DNA of 63,128 nt from the NCBI GenBank assembly GCA_905234785.1, contig CAJOIP010000028.1, positions 1-63,128 of the forward strand, written 5' to 3'. This DNA comes from an uncultured Eggerthellaceae bacterium. Its GTDB lineage: Bacteria > Actinomycetota > Coriobacteriia > Coriobacteriales > Eggerthellaceae. The position numbers were made by a program, and so were the translations under genes. A model generated the notes under the pieces. It ran no database searches, was not told the DNA's origin, and saw only the letters and a program-made list of their open reading frames with translations. Below are positions 16,945-26,141 of the stretch, one piece after another (the first letter of the stretch is position 1; each line of letters starts with the position of its first letter).

Positions 16945-18549
16945 TCAGCACCCTCCATCTGGTTCAGCGGGCAGGCAACGCGCCAAGCCATACTCGAGCG
17001 ACTCGACGAGCGCGTTCCACGATGCCTCGATGATGTTCTCGGACACGCCGATGGTGCCCCACGTGCCCTCTTCGTCGCGCGTGGTGATGACGACGCGCGT
17101 GATGGCGTCGGTGCCGGTGCTCTCGTCGAGCAGGCGCACCTTGAAGTCGATGAGGTGCATGCCGTTCACCTGCGGATACGCTGTTGAAAGCGCCATCTTC
17201 AACGCCTTCGACAGCGCGCCGACAGGGCCGACGCCCTCGCCGGTGGCGACGAAGCGGTCGTCGCCCACATGCACCTTGATGGTCGCTTCCGATTGGGCGT
17301 CTTTTGCCAGCGCGCCGGTGTCTTCGCGGTCATCCACGATGACGCGGAAGCTTTCCAGCGTGAAATGGGGCCGCGGATTGCGCAGATGGCGGTCGATCAG
17401 CAACGCGAGCGAGCCGTCGGCGACTTCATACGAGTAGCCCTGCGCTTCGCGTGCCTTCACCTCGTCGAGGATTTCCTGGGTCTTTTCGGGATGCGCGTTC
17501 AAATCGAAACCGAGCGATGCGGCTTTCGCCACGAGCGACGCCTTCCCCGCCAACTCGCTGACGAGCATGTGCGCGCTGTTGCCGACGACGTCGGGGTCGA
17601 CGTGGTTGTACGCCTGCGGGAACCGCGCGATGGCGCTGGCGTGCAGACCGCCCTTGTGCGCGAACGCGCTGCCGCCCACGTACGGGGCGTGCGCCCACAC
17701 CGAGAAATTGCAGATTTCGGCAACGTAGGTGGCCACGCTCGTGAGCTCGCGCAGCTTGTCGGGGCCGACGCACGTGAAGCCCATCTTCAGCTCGAGGTCG
17801 GCGATGATGGTGAGCAAATCGGCGTTGCCCACGCGCTCGCCATAGCCGTTGATCGTGCCCTGCACCTGGGTCGCGCCCGCATTCACAGCTGCCAGGGTGT
17901 TCGCAACCGCGCACCCGCTGTCGTTGTGGCAATGGATGCCGAAGCTCTGGCTGGGCAGGGCCTTCACGACCGCCGCGGTTATCTCGCCCACCTCGAACGG
18001 CAGGGCGCCACCGTTGGTTTCGCACAGATCGATGGAATCGGCGCCTGCTTCCGAGGCTGCGCGCAGGCACGCGAGCGCGTAGTCGGCGTTGGCCTTATAG
18101 CCGTCGAAGAAATGCTCGGCGTCGAACACGACTTCCATGCCGTTCTGCTTCAGGAAAGCAACCGAGTCGGAGATCATGCGCAGGTTTTCCTCGAGCGTCG
18201 TCTGCAAGGCCCGCGTCACCTGCTCGTCCCAGGTCTTGCCGGCGATGGCGACCACTGGCGCGCCGCTGGCGACCAAGCCCGCCAAGCCCGCATCGTCCGC
18301 CGCTGCGACGTCTTTGCGGCAGGTGGAGCCAAATGCCGCGATGCGCGCGTGCTTCAGCGGATTCTGACACAGCTCGTCGAAGAATGCCGCATCCTTCGGA
18401 TTCGAAACCGGGAAGCCGCCTTCGATGATGTCGATGCCGAACTCGTCGAGGCGCCGCGCGATGCGCAGCTTGTCTTCGAGCGAAAGCGTGACGCCCTGCG
18501 CCTGCTCGCCGTCACGCAGCGTCGTGTCGTATGTCGTGATTCGAGTCAT
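16945..18549 (-). CDS. cimA: Citramalate synthase
   Basis: Condenses acetyl-CoA and pyruvate to (R)-citramalate, the threonine-independent entry to isoleucine. The 534-residue protein has the DRE-TIM barrel start TTYDTTLRDGEQAQG, the metal-binding GIHCHNDSGCAVAN motif, and QGTINGYGERVGNADL. The C-terminal LeuA regulatory domain (about 390-534) would bind the feedback inhibitor. GEQAQG and FDAEHFFDGYK are typical of the CimA/LeuA-related subgroup rather than of isopropylmalate synthase. The start at 18549 lies 7 nt after TACAAT with no Shine-Dalgarno sequence, so the mRNA is probably leaderless. A 9-bp stem (18578-18586 with 18608-18616) overlaps the -35 position and separates it from the surface-protein operon. 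Confidence 0.92.
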   Translation of the reverse strand: MTRITTYDTTLRDGEQAQGVTLSLEDKLRIARRLDEFGIDIIEGGFPVSNPKDAAFFDELCQNPLKHARIAAFGSTCRKDVAAADDAGLAGLVASGAPVVAIAGKTWDEQVTRALQTTLEENLRMISDSVAFLKQNGMEVVFDAEHFFDGYKANADYALACLRAASEAGADSIDLCETNGGALPFEVGEITAAVVKALPSQSFGIHCHNDSGCAVANTLAAVNAGATQVQGTINGYGERVGNADLLTIIADLELKMGFTCVGPDKLRELTSVATYVAEICNFSVWAHAPYVGGSAFAHKGGLHASAIARFPQAYNHVDPDVVGNSAHMLVSELAGKASLVAKAASLGFDLNAHPEKTQEILDEVKAREAQGYSYEVADGSLALLIDRHLRNPRPHFTLESFRVIVDDREDTGALAKDAQSEATIKVHVGDDRFVATGEGVGPVGALSKALKMALSTAYPQVNGMHLIDFKVRLLDESTGTDAITRVVITTRDEEGTWGTIGVSENIIEASWNALVESLEYGLARCLPAEPDGGC

Positions 18550-18616
18550 GTGCGCTATTGTACTCCACTGCGCGCTAGCGGAACGCGGTGGAACCGACAC
18601 CGGGTATGCGTTCCGC
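18550..18616 (-). promoter_or_regulatory. Leaderless cimA promoter with a hairpin over the -35 region
   Basis: TACAAT (18557-18562, minus strand) precedes the ATG by 7 nt. GCGGAACGC (18578-18586) and GCGTTCCGC (18608-18616) form a 9-bp inverted repeat. It could end transcription of the upstream operon or serve as an operator. Confidence 0.4.
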
Positions 18617-18622
18617 CATCGA

Positions 18623-21600
18623 TTAGCGGACTTGGCGGCGGAAGCCGAGGAGCTTCTCGACGAAGCCGGCGGCGGTGATGCCAAGCGCGAACGGAGCGGT
18701 GAGCGGCACGAACGGGTTGTCGGACAAGATGCGCTGCACGTCCTTGCCGTCAGGGTCGACGGTCGTGAGGGCTGTCCAACGGGCACCGGGGTGCGTCGCC
18801 TGAACGGCTTCGTTCACGGCTTCGCGTTGCTCGAGGATCTCGGCGGTGACCGTGGGGTTAACGATAAGGTCGGTCGGCGAATCGGAAGCAGCCGATTCAG
18901 GCGTCGGGGTGGTTTGCGTCCCGTCAGGCGTTTGCTCGGTCGCGGCAGGCTCTGACGTCACCACATGCGACGTCGATTGCGAACGCGGCGCCGATTCCGT
19001 CGTGATGCTCGTAACCTCCTGAATAACGGGACCGGTCTCCGTGGGCGGAGCCGGCTTTTCTTCCGGTTCGGTCGGCGTGACGACCGGATCGTCGGACCCA
19101 GGCGCACTCTGCTCGTCGGGCAGCTCTTGGGGAATATCCTCCGTCGGAACCTGACCCGTGCCTGGGTCTTCGGACACGTGCACGGTCAGAATGACGGGGT
19201 TGGAAACAGCCTCGCGGCCTCCCGTGGCAAGCACGCGCACGTGCACCCACATGCTCGGGGCGGGCGTCTTGTCGATTTCCTTCTCAGCTTCAGGGTCTGC
19301 CGACTCTCCAGAGCCCGCGCCCTCGCCTTCGGAACCAGTTCCCGCACCCTCCTCGTCAGCATCGCCGCCGGCATCGACCGGGTCGGTCTTCGCCGAGAAC
19401 GTGGGGTTGCCGCGCGACCCGGCGATTTCCTGCCACGTGTCGCCGCCGTCTTCCGTCCATTCCCAAATGTAGTCGGAGATGTCGGCAGGTTCGACGCCCG
19501 TCACGCTCGTCGTGAAGAAGGCCATTTCACCCGCGAGCGGCGGATCGTAAGCAAGTGCGACGGAAAAGCCCGTGTTCTCGCTGATTGCCACGGGATCCGA
19601 TTCCGCCCTACGGCCACTGCTGGTCGTGGCCACTACGCGGTACATGCGGCCGATGGTGGCGTCCGACGTGGGAACGCGAAGGGTTTGCGCGGTGTCGACC
19701 GATTCCGACCACGTCACCCCGCCATCGCTCGATTCCTGCCACTCGTAACCGAACTGCTCGCCCTGGTACAACCCCACGACGCTTGCAGACAGGATCGCCG
19801 TGCTGCCCTTTGCGACGGGAATATAGCCGATGACCGCACGGAGCGACGAGTCAGTCGTGCCGCTTCCTCCGCTTCCCGTGCCGTCGCCGTTCACGCGGAT
19901 GGTGTTCACCCACGGAAGGGCCGACTCAACCGACACGTTATCGCCGACAAGCAGGCGGAACCTGGTGTTCTTAAGCAGGCCCTCATCGCCGCTCGGCGAT
20001 TCTTCCCCGTCGGCATGCACGAGCGAATTCGCGGCCAACATGGCGGCCGAATCCTCACCGCCCATGGCTGACCAGGCGATAGTCTTCGATTCACCCTGGT
20101 AGTTGACGAACGTGATTGAACGAACCTTCGCGAAATCGACGCCCGCGTCTTCCAAGATGGCCACCAAGCTGGGGCCTGCGCCCGTAATGGTGGTGGTGTT
20201 CTCCGATTCGCCCAAAGCGCCCGCGGTCGCGCCTTGCAGGGTATACGTCGCAGTGGACCAACCGAGCGCCGAAAGTTCGTCAAGCGAGTACGCCTTGTTA
20301 ACGGGCTCGGGTTTGGGCGCTGTCGATTCGGCGTTCTCTTCGGCCGCGCCCTCGCCCGCAGTCGCATCAGTGGCGGTTGCCGCAGAATCAGCCGCTTCGC
20401 CTGCAGCGGCGCCGGCATCTGCGGAGCTCGGGCTCGAACCCCCGTCCGTCGTTTCCGCTTCGCCCGCGCCCGTATCGCCGCCGGCCGTATCGGGCCCCTT
20501 CACGACCTCGGAAGGCGCAATGACCAGCAGCGTGTCCTGGGGATGCGATGCGCCCTGCACATCGACGTCGAGCCCGGTGTTAACGGTCGCCGAAGCGGAC
20601 ACCGACGCGCTGCCGTGCCCCTTCGCCGTCGTGACCATGACGGTCGTCTCGATTTTCGCGTTTGTCTTGAAGAGGCCCGCCTTGTCAATCGAGGCGTCCT
20701 CGGTATCCGCAACCGACCATACAAGGCTTTCGACCAGCGCTTTATCGTGATCGCTCAGGCCGCTCGTGTTCGCCGTGCTGACCTTGTGCGTCACCGGATT
20801 CGCATTCGGCGCCGGGTCGCGCACGGTGAGCTCTGCCGCGAACTGATACGAAAGCGAGCCGTTTTCCAAATCGAGCTTCAGCGCATCCGAAGCCTTCAGC
20901 GGCTCGCCGTCCTTGTCGAGAATGACGATGGAATCGACGTACGCGCCCGCCTGCTCGACGACGCTCACCTTGAACTCGACCTTCACCGTTGCGTTCGCGT
21001 CGAGGTTGAACTGGGAATACGCATCCTTCTTCAGCGTGCAGACCGCCACGATTTCGTCGTCGTCCTTGCCCTTGGCCTTGAGGACGTTGGTCTTCTTGCC
21101 GCCGCTTTCCGTGAAATCGGCAACGTCGGGACGTGCCTCGACGCTCCATTCGACCAAGCCGCTGGCGTCGAGCTTCGACCCGTCGGTCTTCACGATGACG
21201 GGAACGAACTTCAGCTCGCCTTCCACGTTGGAAATCTGCGGCACGTTCGATTGCCCCGATTGGGCACCCGCGTTATACACGAGGGCGCCGACGTGCTTCA
21301 GCGGATCTGTCGAATTTGCCGGCGGGTTTTCGTTGAGCAGGTGAATTTCGAGGTCCTTCAGCGTGCTGGCAGGCTTTGTTTCCTGCTGGGAGCCGCCCTG
21401 GTTGCCGCCCTGATTCTCGTTGCCTTGCCCTTGACCGCCCTGATTTTCGGCGCCTTGGTTTTCGTCGTTATTGCCCTCGTTTTGGTTTTCGTTGCCGCTC
21501 TGGTTCTGGTTGCCGCTCTGGTTCTGGTTGCCGTTCTGGTTCTGGTTGTCGTCGCCCGATTCCGTGTTGGAGCCCTGATCCTGCTCGCCAACCTGTTCTT

Positions 21601-21730
21601 GGGCGTCCTCTTCGCCTTCGGCGAACGCGACCATTTCCACGCGGAACGTGCTCCAGAACACGAGGGAAAACACGAGCAGGACGCGGAACGCCTTCACGAT
21701 AAGGGAACGTGTCGTCTCGGATACGTGCAC
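18623..21730 (-). CDS. Large secreted, membrane-anchored surface protein with Q/N-rich and Ig-like regions
   Basis: A 1035-residue protein with no assignable enzymatic role. A signal peptide or anchor covers residues 1-38 (predicted cut after AFA). A Q/N/G/E-rich low-complexity tract spans about 39-118. It is followed by beta-rich modules (about 120-400), an Ala/Ser/Gly/Thr-rich linker (about 410-475), a compact domain at about 490-620 faintly like molybdopterin-oxidoreductase-type adhesive modules, and two Ig-like repeats sharing an EWxxSxDGGxTW pattern (about 650-870). The C-terminus has a Pro/Thr-rich stalk and a hydrophobic helix near 1005-1025 ending in RRQVR, so it may be anchored at both ends. 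No LPxTG motif is visible. It begins 3 nt after the DUF2149 gene, which ties it to the ExbB-like channel. Confidence 0.8.
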   Translation of the reverse strand: MHVSETTRSLIVKAFRVLLVFSLVFWSTFRVEMVAFAEGEEDAQEQVGEQDQGSNTESGDDNQNQNGNQNQSGNQNQSGNENQNEGNNDENQGAENQGGQGQGNENQGGNQGGSQQETKPASTLKDLEIHLLNENPPANSTDPLKHVGALVYNAGAQSGQSNVPQISNVEGELKFVPVIVKTDGSKLDASGLVEWSVEARPDVADFTESGGKKTNVLKAKGKDDDEIVAVCTLKKDAYSQFNLDANATVKVEFKVSVVEQAGAYVDSIVILDKDGEPLKASDALKLDLENGSLSYQFAAELTVRDPAPNANPVTHKVSTANTSGLSDHDKALVESLVWSVADTEDASIDKAGLFKTNAKIETTVMVTTAKGHGSASVSASATVNTGLDVDVQGASHPQDTLLVIAPSEVVKGPDTAGGDTGAGEAETTDGGSSPSSADAGAAAGEAADSAATATDATAGEGAAEENAESTAPKPEPVNKAYSLDELSALGWSTATYTLQGATAGALGESENTTTITGAGPSLVAILEDAGVDFAKVRSITFVNYQGESKTIAWSAMGGEDSAAMLAANSLVHADGEESPSGDEGLLKNTRFRLLVGDNVSVESALPWVNTIRVNGDGTGSGGSGTTDSSLRAVIGYIPVAKGSTAILSASVVGLYQGEQFGYEWQESSDGGVTWSESVDTAQTLRVPTSDATIGRMYRVVATTSSGRRAESDPVAISENTGFSVALAYDPPLAGEMAFFTTSVTGVEPADISDYIWEWTEDGGDTWQEIAGSRGNPTFSAKTDPVDAGGDADEEGAGTGSEGEGAGSGESADPEAEKEIDKTPAPSMWVHVRVLATGGREAVSNPVILTVHVSEDPGTGQVPTEDIPQELPDEQSAPGSDDPVVTPTEPEEKPAPPTETGPVIQEVTSITTESAPRSQSTSHVVTSEPAATEQTPDGTQTTPTPESAASDSPTDLIVNPTVTAEILEQREAVNEAVQATHPGARWTALTTVDPDGKDVQRILSDNPFVPLTAPFALGITAAGFVEKLLGFRRQVR

Positions 21731-21733
21731 TGG

Positions 21734-22204
21734 TTACGCGCCTTCCCTGCCAGCTGAACCGGAACCGGAACCGGAATCCGAGCCAGATCCCGCGCCCGCG
21801 CCTGAGTCTGCGGAACCTTCGGCGCTGGTGCCGGACGCGCCATCTGCGCCGCTTGCGGAATCGGTGACGTTCGCCGAAGTCGACGTGCTCGCCCCTTCTT
21901 CAACCAGGTAGTACTTGCCCGTCGCCGGGTCCTGATACACGGTGCCCTTCTCGACGAACGCGTTGCCTTCGCCGTACAGCATTTCCGTGATCTGCTCGAT
22001 GTCGTCGACTTCGGTCGACTGGTCCATTTCCACCTGCGTGAACTTGCCCAAATCGACGTTCCACGCCACGACCAGCGCGACCATGAGGCCGCATGCGAAC
22101 ACGAGCATGATGTCGCCCATGTTGCCCATCGACGACATGGGGTCGACTTCCTCAACCTGCCGCTTCTGGCGGAAACCGCCGCTTGCTCCGTAGTAACGAG
22201 ACAT
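21734..22204 (-). CDS. DUF2149 family protein, ExbD-like channel partner
   Basis: A 156-residue single-pass membrane protein. The N-terminal cytoplasmic lead is followed by DPMSSMGNMGDIMLVFACGL, a membrane helix near 30-47 led by Asp31. This matches the ExbD/TolR pattern VDVMLVLL, where the Asp carries protons. An outside segment with GTVYQDPATGKYYLVEEG is characteristic of DUF2149. The last 50 residues are a Ser/Gly/Ala-rich tail, probably spanning the wall. It lies 9 nt after the ExbB-like gene and 3 nt before the surface-protein gene, a clear operon. Assignment to DUF2149 is from motif memory; the ExbD analogy is inference. Confidence 0.78.
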   Translation of the reverse strand: MSRYYGASGGFRQKRQVEEVDPMSSMGNMGDIMLVFACGLMVALVVAWNVDLGKFTQVEMDQSTEVDDIEQITEMLYGEGNAFVEKGTVYQDPATGKYYLVEEGASTSTSANVTDSASGADGASGTSAEGSADSGAGAGSGSDSGSGSGSAGREGA

Positions 22205-22213
22205 GATGCACCC

Positions 22214-23266
22214 CTATTCCCACGGCTGACGCGGCGGTTCGAAGTGGAAATCGAACTCGGGTGACGTCGCTTTTGCTTCGCCCATCGGAATGGCGGGTTC
22301 ATCGGCAATGCTCGCAGGCTCCCCGTTAATCGCGGCGTCGACAATCGAACTGACCGTATAGCCCGCAGCGGGCGTCGCGGCTGCCGCTTCCTTCGCGGCG
22401 GCTCGCTCAGCTTCGGATTGCTGCATGGCGCGGGTCACGCTTGCGGGCACTGGGAACGCAGATGCAGGCGCGGCTTGCCCGGCTGGCTCGGTGGTTGCCT
22501 GAGGCTGGCCCGGCTTCTCGCCCTTCTTCTTGGCGCTCGGCGCCTTCTCCGCCTTCTTATCGGGAGCGCTTCCATATAGGAACGCGTAATCGCTCGGCTC
22601 TTCAGTGGTGATTTCGCCGGCGTTGCGCATGGTTTCGATCTTTTCGAGCATCGTGGCCATGCCGGCGTCGAGCGCCGACAGGTAATTGTCGTACCAATTG
22701 CTGCGGATTTTGCCGACCGCCAAGCACACAGCTGCGACGACGAGGCCCGCAACCGTGGTGTCGAACGCGATGAGCAGCGAGCTGGAAAGCGCCGCCGTGT
22801 CTGCGCGGCCGAGCGCCTCGATGCCGGGGCCCAGCGGAATGAGCGTGCCCATAAGGCCGATCATCGGCGAGATGCGCGCGGCCATGTTGTTGCGCGAGCG
22901 AATGCGGTCGTAGCGCGATTCCTCTTCGCTGACGAGACGACGGATGAGCGCGATGAGCGCATCGCCCGGCAGCGAGCGGTAGTCGTACACGGTGAGCAGG
23001 GCCGTCTTCTGGCGTTTGAGCAAGCCGGATTCGTTAACGACCTGCGGGATCTCGCCTTGCTTCGCCGACATGAGCGCAGCCAGGAACTTCGGCATGACCA
23101 CTTTGAAGTGGCGGCGCTCGGCGAAGTACTCGGAGATGATGCTGCCGATGCAGTACAGCGCGTACGCGATGAACAGCAGCAGCAGAATGATGACCGGCAC
23201 GAGCAGCGCCTGCGAGATGACGTGGAGGATGTCAGAAAGATACGTCTGAGCAACCGAAAGACCCAT
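22214..23266 (-). CDS. MotA/TolQ/ExbB-family proton channel protein
   Basis: A 350-residue inner-membrane channel subunit expected to couple the proton gradient to mechanical work. A first membrane helix lies near residues 12-38, then a cytoplasmic loop. The hallmark two-helix region reads ARISPMIGLMGTLIPLGPGIEAL and SSLLIAFDTTVAGLVVAAVC (about 135-190). The roughly 130-residue C-terminal cytoplasmic tail is Lys/Ala/Pro-rich and longer than in ExbB. The ATG at 23266 follows AAAGGGG; an earlier start at 23338 lacks a ribosome binding site. It heads the operon with DUF2149 and the surface protein. No MotB, TonB or outer-membrane receptor is present, consistent with a monoderm cell. Confidence 0.88.
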   Translation of the reverse strand: MGLSVAQTYLSDILHVISQALLVPVIILLLLFIAYALYCIGSIISEYFAERRHFKVVMPKFLAALMSAKQGEIPQVVNESGLLKRQKTALLTVYDYRSLPGDALIALIRRLVSEEESRYDRIRSRNNMAARISPMIGLMGTLIPLGPGIEALGRADTAALSSSLLIAFDTTVAGLVVAAVCLAVGKIRSNWYDNYLSALDAGMATMLEKIETMRNAGEITTEEPSDYAFLYGSAPDKKAEKAPSAKKKGEKPGQPQATTEPAGQAAPASAFPVPASVTRAMQQSEAERAAAKEAAAATPAAGYTVSSIVDAAINGEPASIADEPAIPMGEAKATSPEFDFHFEPPRQPWE

Positions 23267-23358
23267 GGTCGTGAACCCCTTTCGAAAGTAATCCAGGTTC
23301 ACATTACCACGCTGCGGAAAAAGCAACCGAACGGTCACCCAAAACGCAGAAAGTAGTT

Positions 23359-23484
23359 GATGCGCGGGAGGGGAGCCCGTGCATCATTTTGCAGGAACGC
23401 CTCCGAATGCCCTTGCTCCTACCGGAAAATGATGCACAAGCTCCCCTCCCGTGCATCATGCACAAGCTCCCCTCCCGCGCATCG
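23359..23484. repeat. GATGCGCGGGAGGGG palindromic repeat, copy 3, with a tandemly duplicated arm
   Basis: Left arm 23359-23390 (GATGCGCGGGAGGGGAGC then GTGCATCATTTT). The right side holds two successive complementary arms, each containing GCACAAGCTCCCCTCCCG (about 23433-23456 and 23457-23484). It lies between the frameshifted glutamine synthetase gene and the ExbB-like operon. Confidence 0.75.
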
Positions 23485-23489
23485 TCCCT

Positions 23490-25585
23490 TTACGCGTAGA
23501 ACAGGATGGCGTTGTAGCTGGGGACGGGCCAGTGGTTGGCGCCGACGACGATTTCCAGCGCGTCGACCTCGGCGCGCAGGGCGTTCATCAGCGGCACGAC
23601 CTTGCTCGCGTTCTCGTTGGCGCATTCCTGCTGGTCGGGAATGGCGCGCACGCGATGGTGCGTCTCGTCGAGCTCGATGAGCAAATCGTCGATGGCCTTG
23701 ATGCCCGCGTTCAGCTTGGCCAGGATGTGCTCCTGCGGCGACAGGTCGGCGTCTTCGAGCACCGATTTCACCTTCCAGATGTTCTCGGCGACCTCGGCCG
23801 CGTAATCGGCGATGGCCGGCAAGTACAGCTGGCGCACCATGCGCTTGCACGTGCGGGCCTCGATGTTGATCAGCTTGTTGTACTTTTCCAGCTTCACCTC
23901 GTAGCGGCTGCGGACCTCGGTTTCGTTCAGGATGCCGAACTCCTCGAACAGGTCGATGCTCTTCTGGCTGATGAGCGCCGGCATGGCGTCGGCCGTGTTG
24001 CGGTGGTTGGCCAAACCGCGGCGCGCGGCCTCCTCTTCCCATTCGGAGGAATAGCCGTTGCCGTCGAAGATGATGCGCGCATGATCCTTCAGCAACTGCT
24101 TTATGTGCGCAAGTGCCGCCTTCTCGAACGCTTCACCCTGCAAGCCTTGCATGGCGTCGGCGAAGTCTTTCAGGCTCTTGGAAACGGCCGTGTTCAGGAT
24201 GGTGTTGGCCTCGGAGAGGTTCTGCGACGAACCGGGCATGCGGAACTCGAACTTGTTGCCCGTGAACGCGAACGGCGAGGTGCGGTTGCGGTCGGTGTTG
24301 TCCTTCAGCACGGCCGGCAGCACGGAAACGCCCAGGTCCATGGCGACCTTGTCGGCGCTTTCGTATTCCGACTCGTGGTCGTTCACCAGCGCGTCGACGA
24401 TGGCCGACAGCTCGCTGCCCAGGAAAATGGACACGATGGCCGGCGGCGCCTCGTTCGCGCCGAGGCGATGGTCGTTGCCCGCGGACGCCACGCTCATGCG
24501 CAGCAGTTCCTGGTATTCGTCGACCGCTTCGATGACGCACGTCAGGAACACGAGGAAGCGCAGGTTCTCCATCGGGTTGTCGCCCGGTTCCAGCAGGTTG
24601 CGGCCGCCCGCGGAAAGCGACCAGTTGTCGTGCTTGCCCGAGCCGTTGATGCCTTCGAAGGGCTTCTCGTGCTGCAGGCACACCAGGCCATGGTGCGACG
24701 CGATGAGGCGCATCTTTTCCATGGTCAGCAGGTTGTGGTCGATGGCGCGGTTGGCGTTCTCGAAGATGGGCGCCAGCTCGTGCTGCGCGGGCGCGACCTC
24801 GTTGTGCTTCGTCTTCGCGGGAATGCCGAGCTTCCACAGCTCGTCGTCGAGTTCCTTCATGAACTCGTTGACCGGCGGATGGCGCCGAAGTAGTGGTCGT
24901 CGAGCTCTTGGCCCTTGCACGGCGCGTAGCCGAACAGCGTGCGGTTCGTCAGCATGAGGTCGAGGCGTTGCTTGTATTCCTCCTCGGAGATGAGGAAGTA
25001 CTCCTGCTCGCAGCCGACCGTGACGTCGATGCGGCGGCGCGGCTCGCCGAACAGCGTCAGCACGCGATTGACCTGCTCGGAAATGACAGCCATGCTGCGC
25101 AGCAGCGGCGTCTTCTCGTCGAGCGCCTCGCCGGTGTAGCTGCAAAACGCCGTGGGAATGCACAGCACCTCGTCCTTGATGAACGCGTAGCTCGTCGGAT
25201 CCCACGCGGTGTAGCCGCGGGCTTCGAACGTGGCGCGCAGGCCGCCGTTCGGGAAGCTGCTGGCGTCGGGCTCGCTCTGGATGAGCTCCTTGCCGCTAAA
25301 GCGCATGAGCGCGCGGCCATCGCTGATCGGGTCGAGGAAGCTGTCGTGCTTTTCGCTCGTCATGCCCGTGAGCGGCTGGAACCAATGCGTGTAGTGCGTG
25401 GCGCCGTGCTCGATGGCCCACTCCTTCATGGAATGCGCCACGACGTTGGCCACTTCGATGTCGAGCGGCTCTCCCCGCTCGATGGTGCGCATGAGCGCCT
25501 TGTACGTGACGGACGGCAGGCGTTCTGCCATCACGTGTTCGTTGAACACGAGGCTGCCGTAAATCTCGGATACGTTGGAAGGCAT
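23490..25585 (-). pseudogene. glnN: Type III glutamine synthetase, interrupted by a frameshift
   Basis: ATP-dependent synthesis of glutamine from glutamate and ammonia. The two frames together give about 700 residues, the size of GSIII. The first frame (25585 to about 24875) carries [21 protein letters not shown] and [10 protein letters not shown]. The second (about 24880 to 23490) carries KTKHNEVAPAQHELAPIF, GINGSGKHDNWS, APPAIVSIFLGSEL and the NRTSPFAFTGNKFEFRMPGSSQN active-site region split here as NRTSPFAF and NKFEFRMPG. At 24871-24882 the frame breaks after HYFGAI, where homologues continue PPRVNEFMKE; about 4 bases appear to be missing. Either a sequencing/assembly error or a true lesion. 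The start follows GCGAAGGGA; a TACAAT box lies at 25648-25653. Confidence 0.85.
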
Positions 25586-25631
25586 GGCGGTTCCCTTCGC
25601 GTTACTTGTGCCAATGTGCCGGTCTTGCCTG

Positions 25632-25653
25632 GTCACTGTGACACATCATTGTA
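25632..25653 (-). promoter_or_regulatory. Candidate promoter and operator of the glutamine synthetase gene
   Basis: TACAAT (25648-25653, minus strand) is followed by the 11-bp palindrome GTCACTGTGAC (25632-25642), about 50 nt before the start codon. No strong -35. The palindrome is a plausible repressor site, but no regulator can be named. Confidence 0.35.
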
Positions 25654-25659
25654 CAAGAA

Positions 25660-25687
25660 GAATGCCCCTGCATTTGCAAGGGCATTC
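25660..25687 (-). terminator. Terminator after rpsI
   Basis: Minus strand GAATGCCC...GGGCATTC stem with TTCTTGT after it, about 45 nt beyond the rpsI stop codon. Confidence 0.65.
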
Positions 25688-25729
25688 CCGATGAACAATC
25701 TGTTCGCAATTCTTGGTGCGCGGCAAAAA

Positions 25730-26131
25730 CTAGCGCTTCGAGAACTGCGGACGCTTGCGGGCCTTCTTCAGGCCGTACTTCTTGCGCTCGACCATACGCG
25801 GGTCGCGCGTCAGGAAGCCTGCCTTCTTCAGCTCGGCGCGGTAATCGCCGGCCTCCAGCAGCGCGCGGGAGATGCCGTGACGCAGGGCGCCGGCCTGACC
25901 CGAGATGCCGCCGCCGTTCAGGCGGGCGATGACGTCGAAATGACCCTCGGTGTCGGTGACCTTGAACGGCGCCATGAAGCCGTCGATCAGGGCCTGACGG
26001 CCGAAGTAGTCCATGGCCTCGCGGCCGTTAACCGTAACCTTGCCCGTGCCGGGAACCAGGCGGACGCGCGCGACGGCGTTCTTCCTGCGGCCGGTGCCGT
26101 AATACAGAGCTTCGTTCGTGTCTTTAGCCAT
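25730..26131 (-). CDS. rpsI: 30S ribosomal protein S9
   Basis: Small-subunit protein whose C-terminal tail reaches the P-site tRNA. The 133-residue protein has [15 protein letters not shown] at its start, [19 protein letters not shown] in the middle and the invariant [12 protein letters not shown] end. The ATG at 26131 has the strong ribosome binding site AGGAGG. It follows rplM by 10 nt, the universal rplM-rpsI operon. Confidence 0.98.
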   Translation of the reverse strand: MAKDTNEALYYGTGRRKNAVARVRLVPGTGKVTVNGREAMDYFGRQALIDGFMAPFKVTDTEGHFDVIARLNGGGISGQAGALRHGISRALLEAGDYRAELKKAGFLTRDPRMVERKKYGLKKARKRPQFSKR

Positions 26132-26141
26132 GACGGTCCTC

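Noticed and set aside
23267..23338. Extended N-terminus of the ExbB-like protein from 23338
   Set aside because: The added residues are not membrane-like and lack a ribosome binding site, whereas AAAGGGG precedes the ATG at 23266.
24871..24882. Programmed ribosomal frameshift in glutamine synthetase
   Set aside because: No slippery heptamer or downstream pseudoknot is evident, and homologues need about four extra bases rather than a simple slip.
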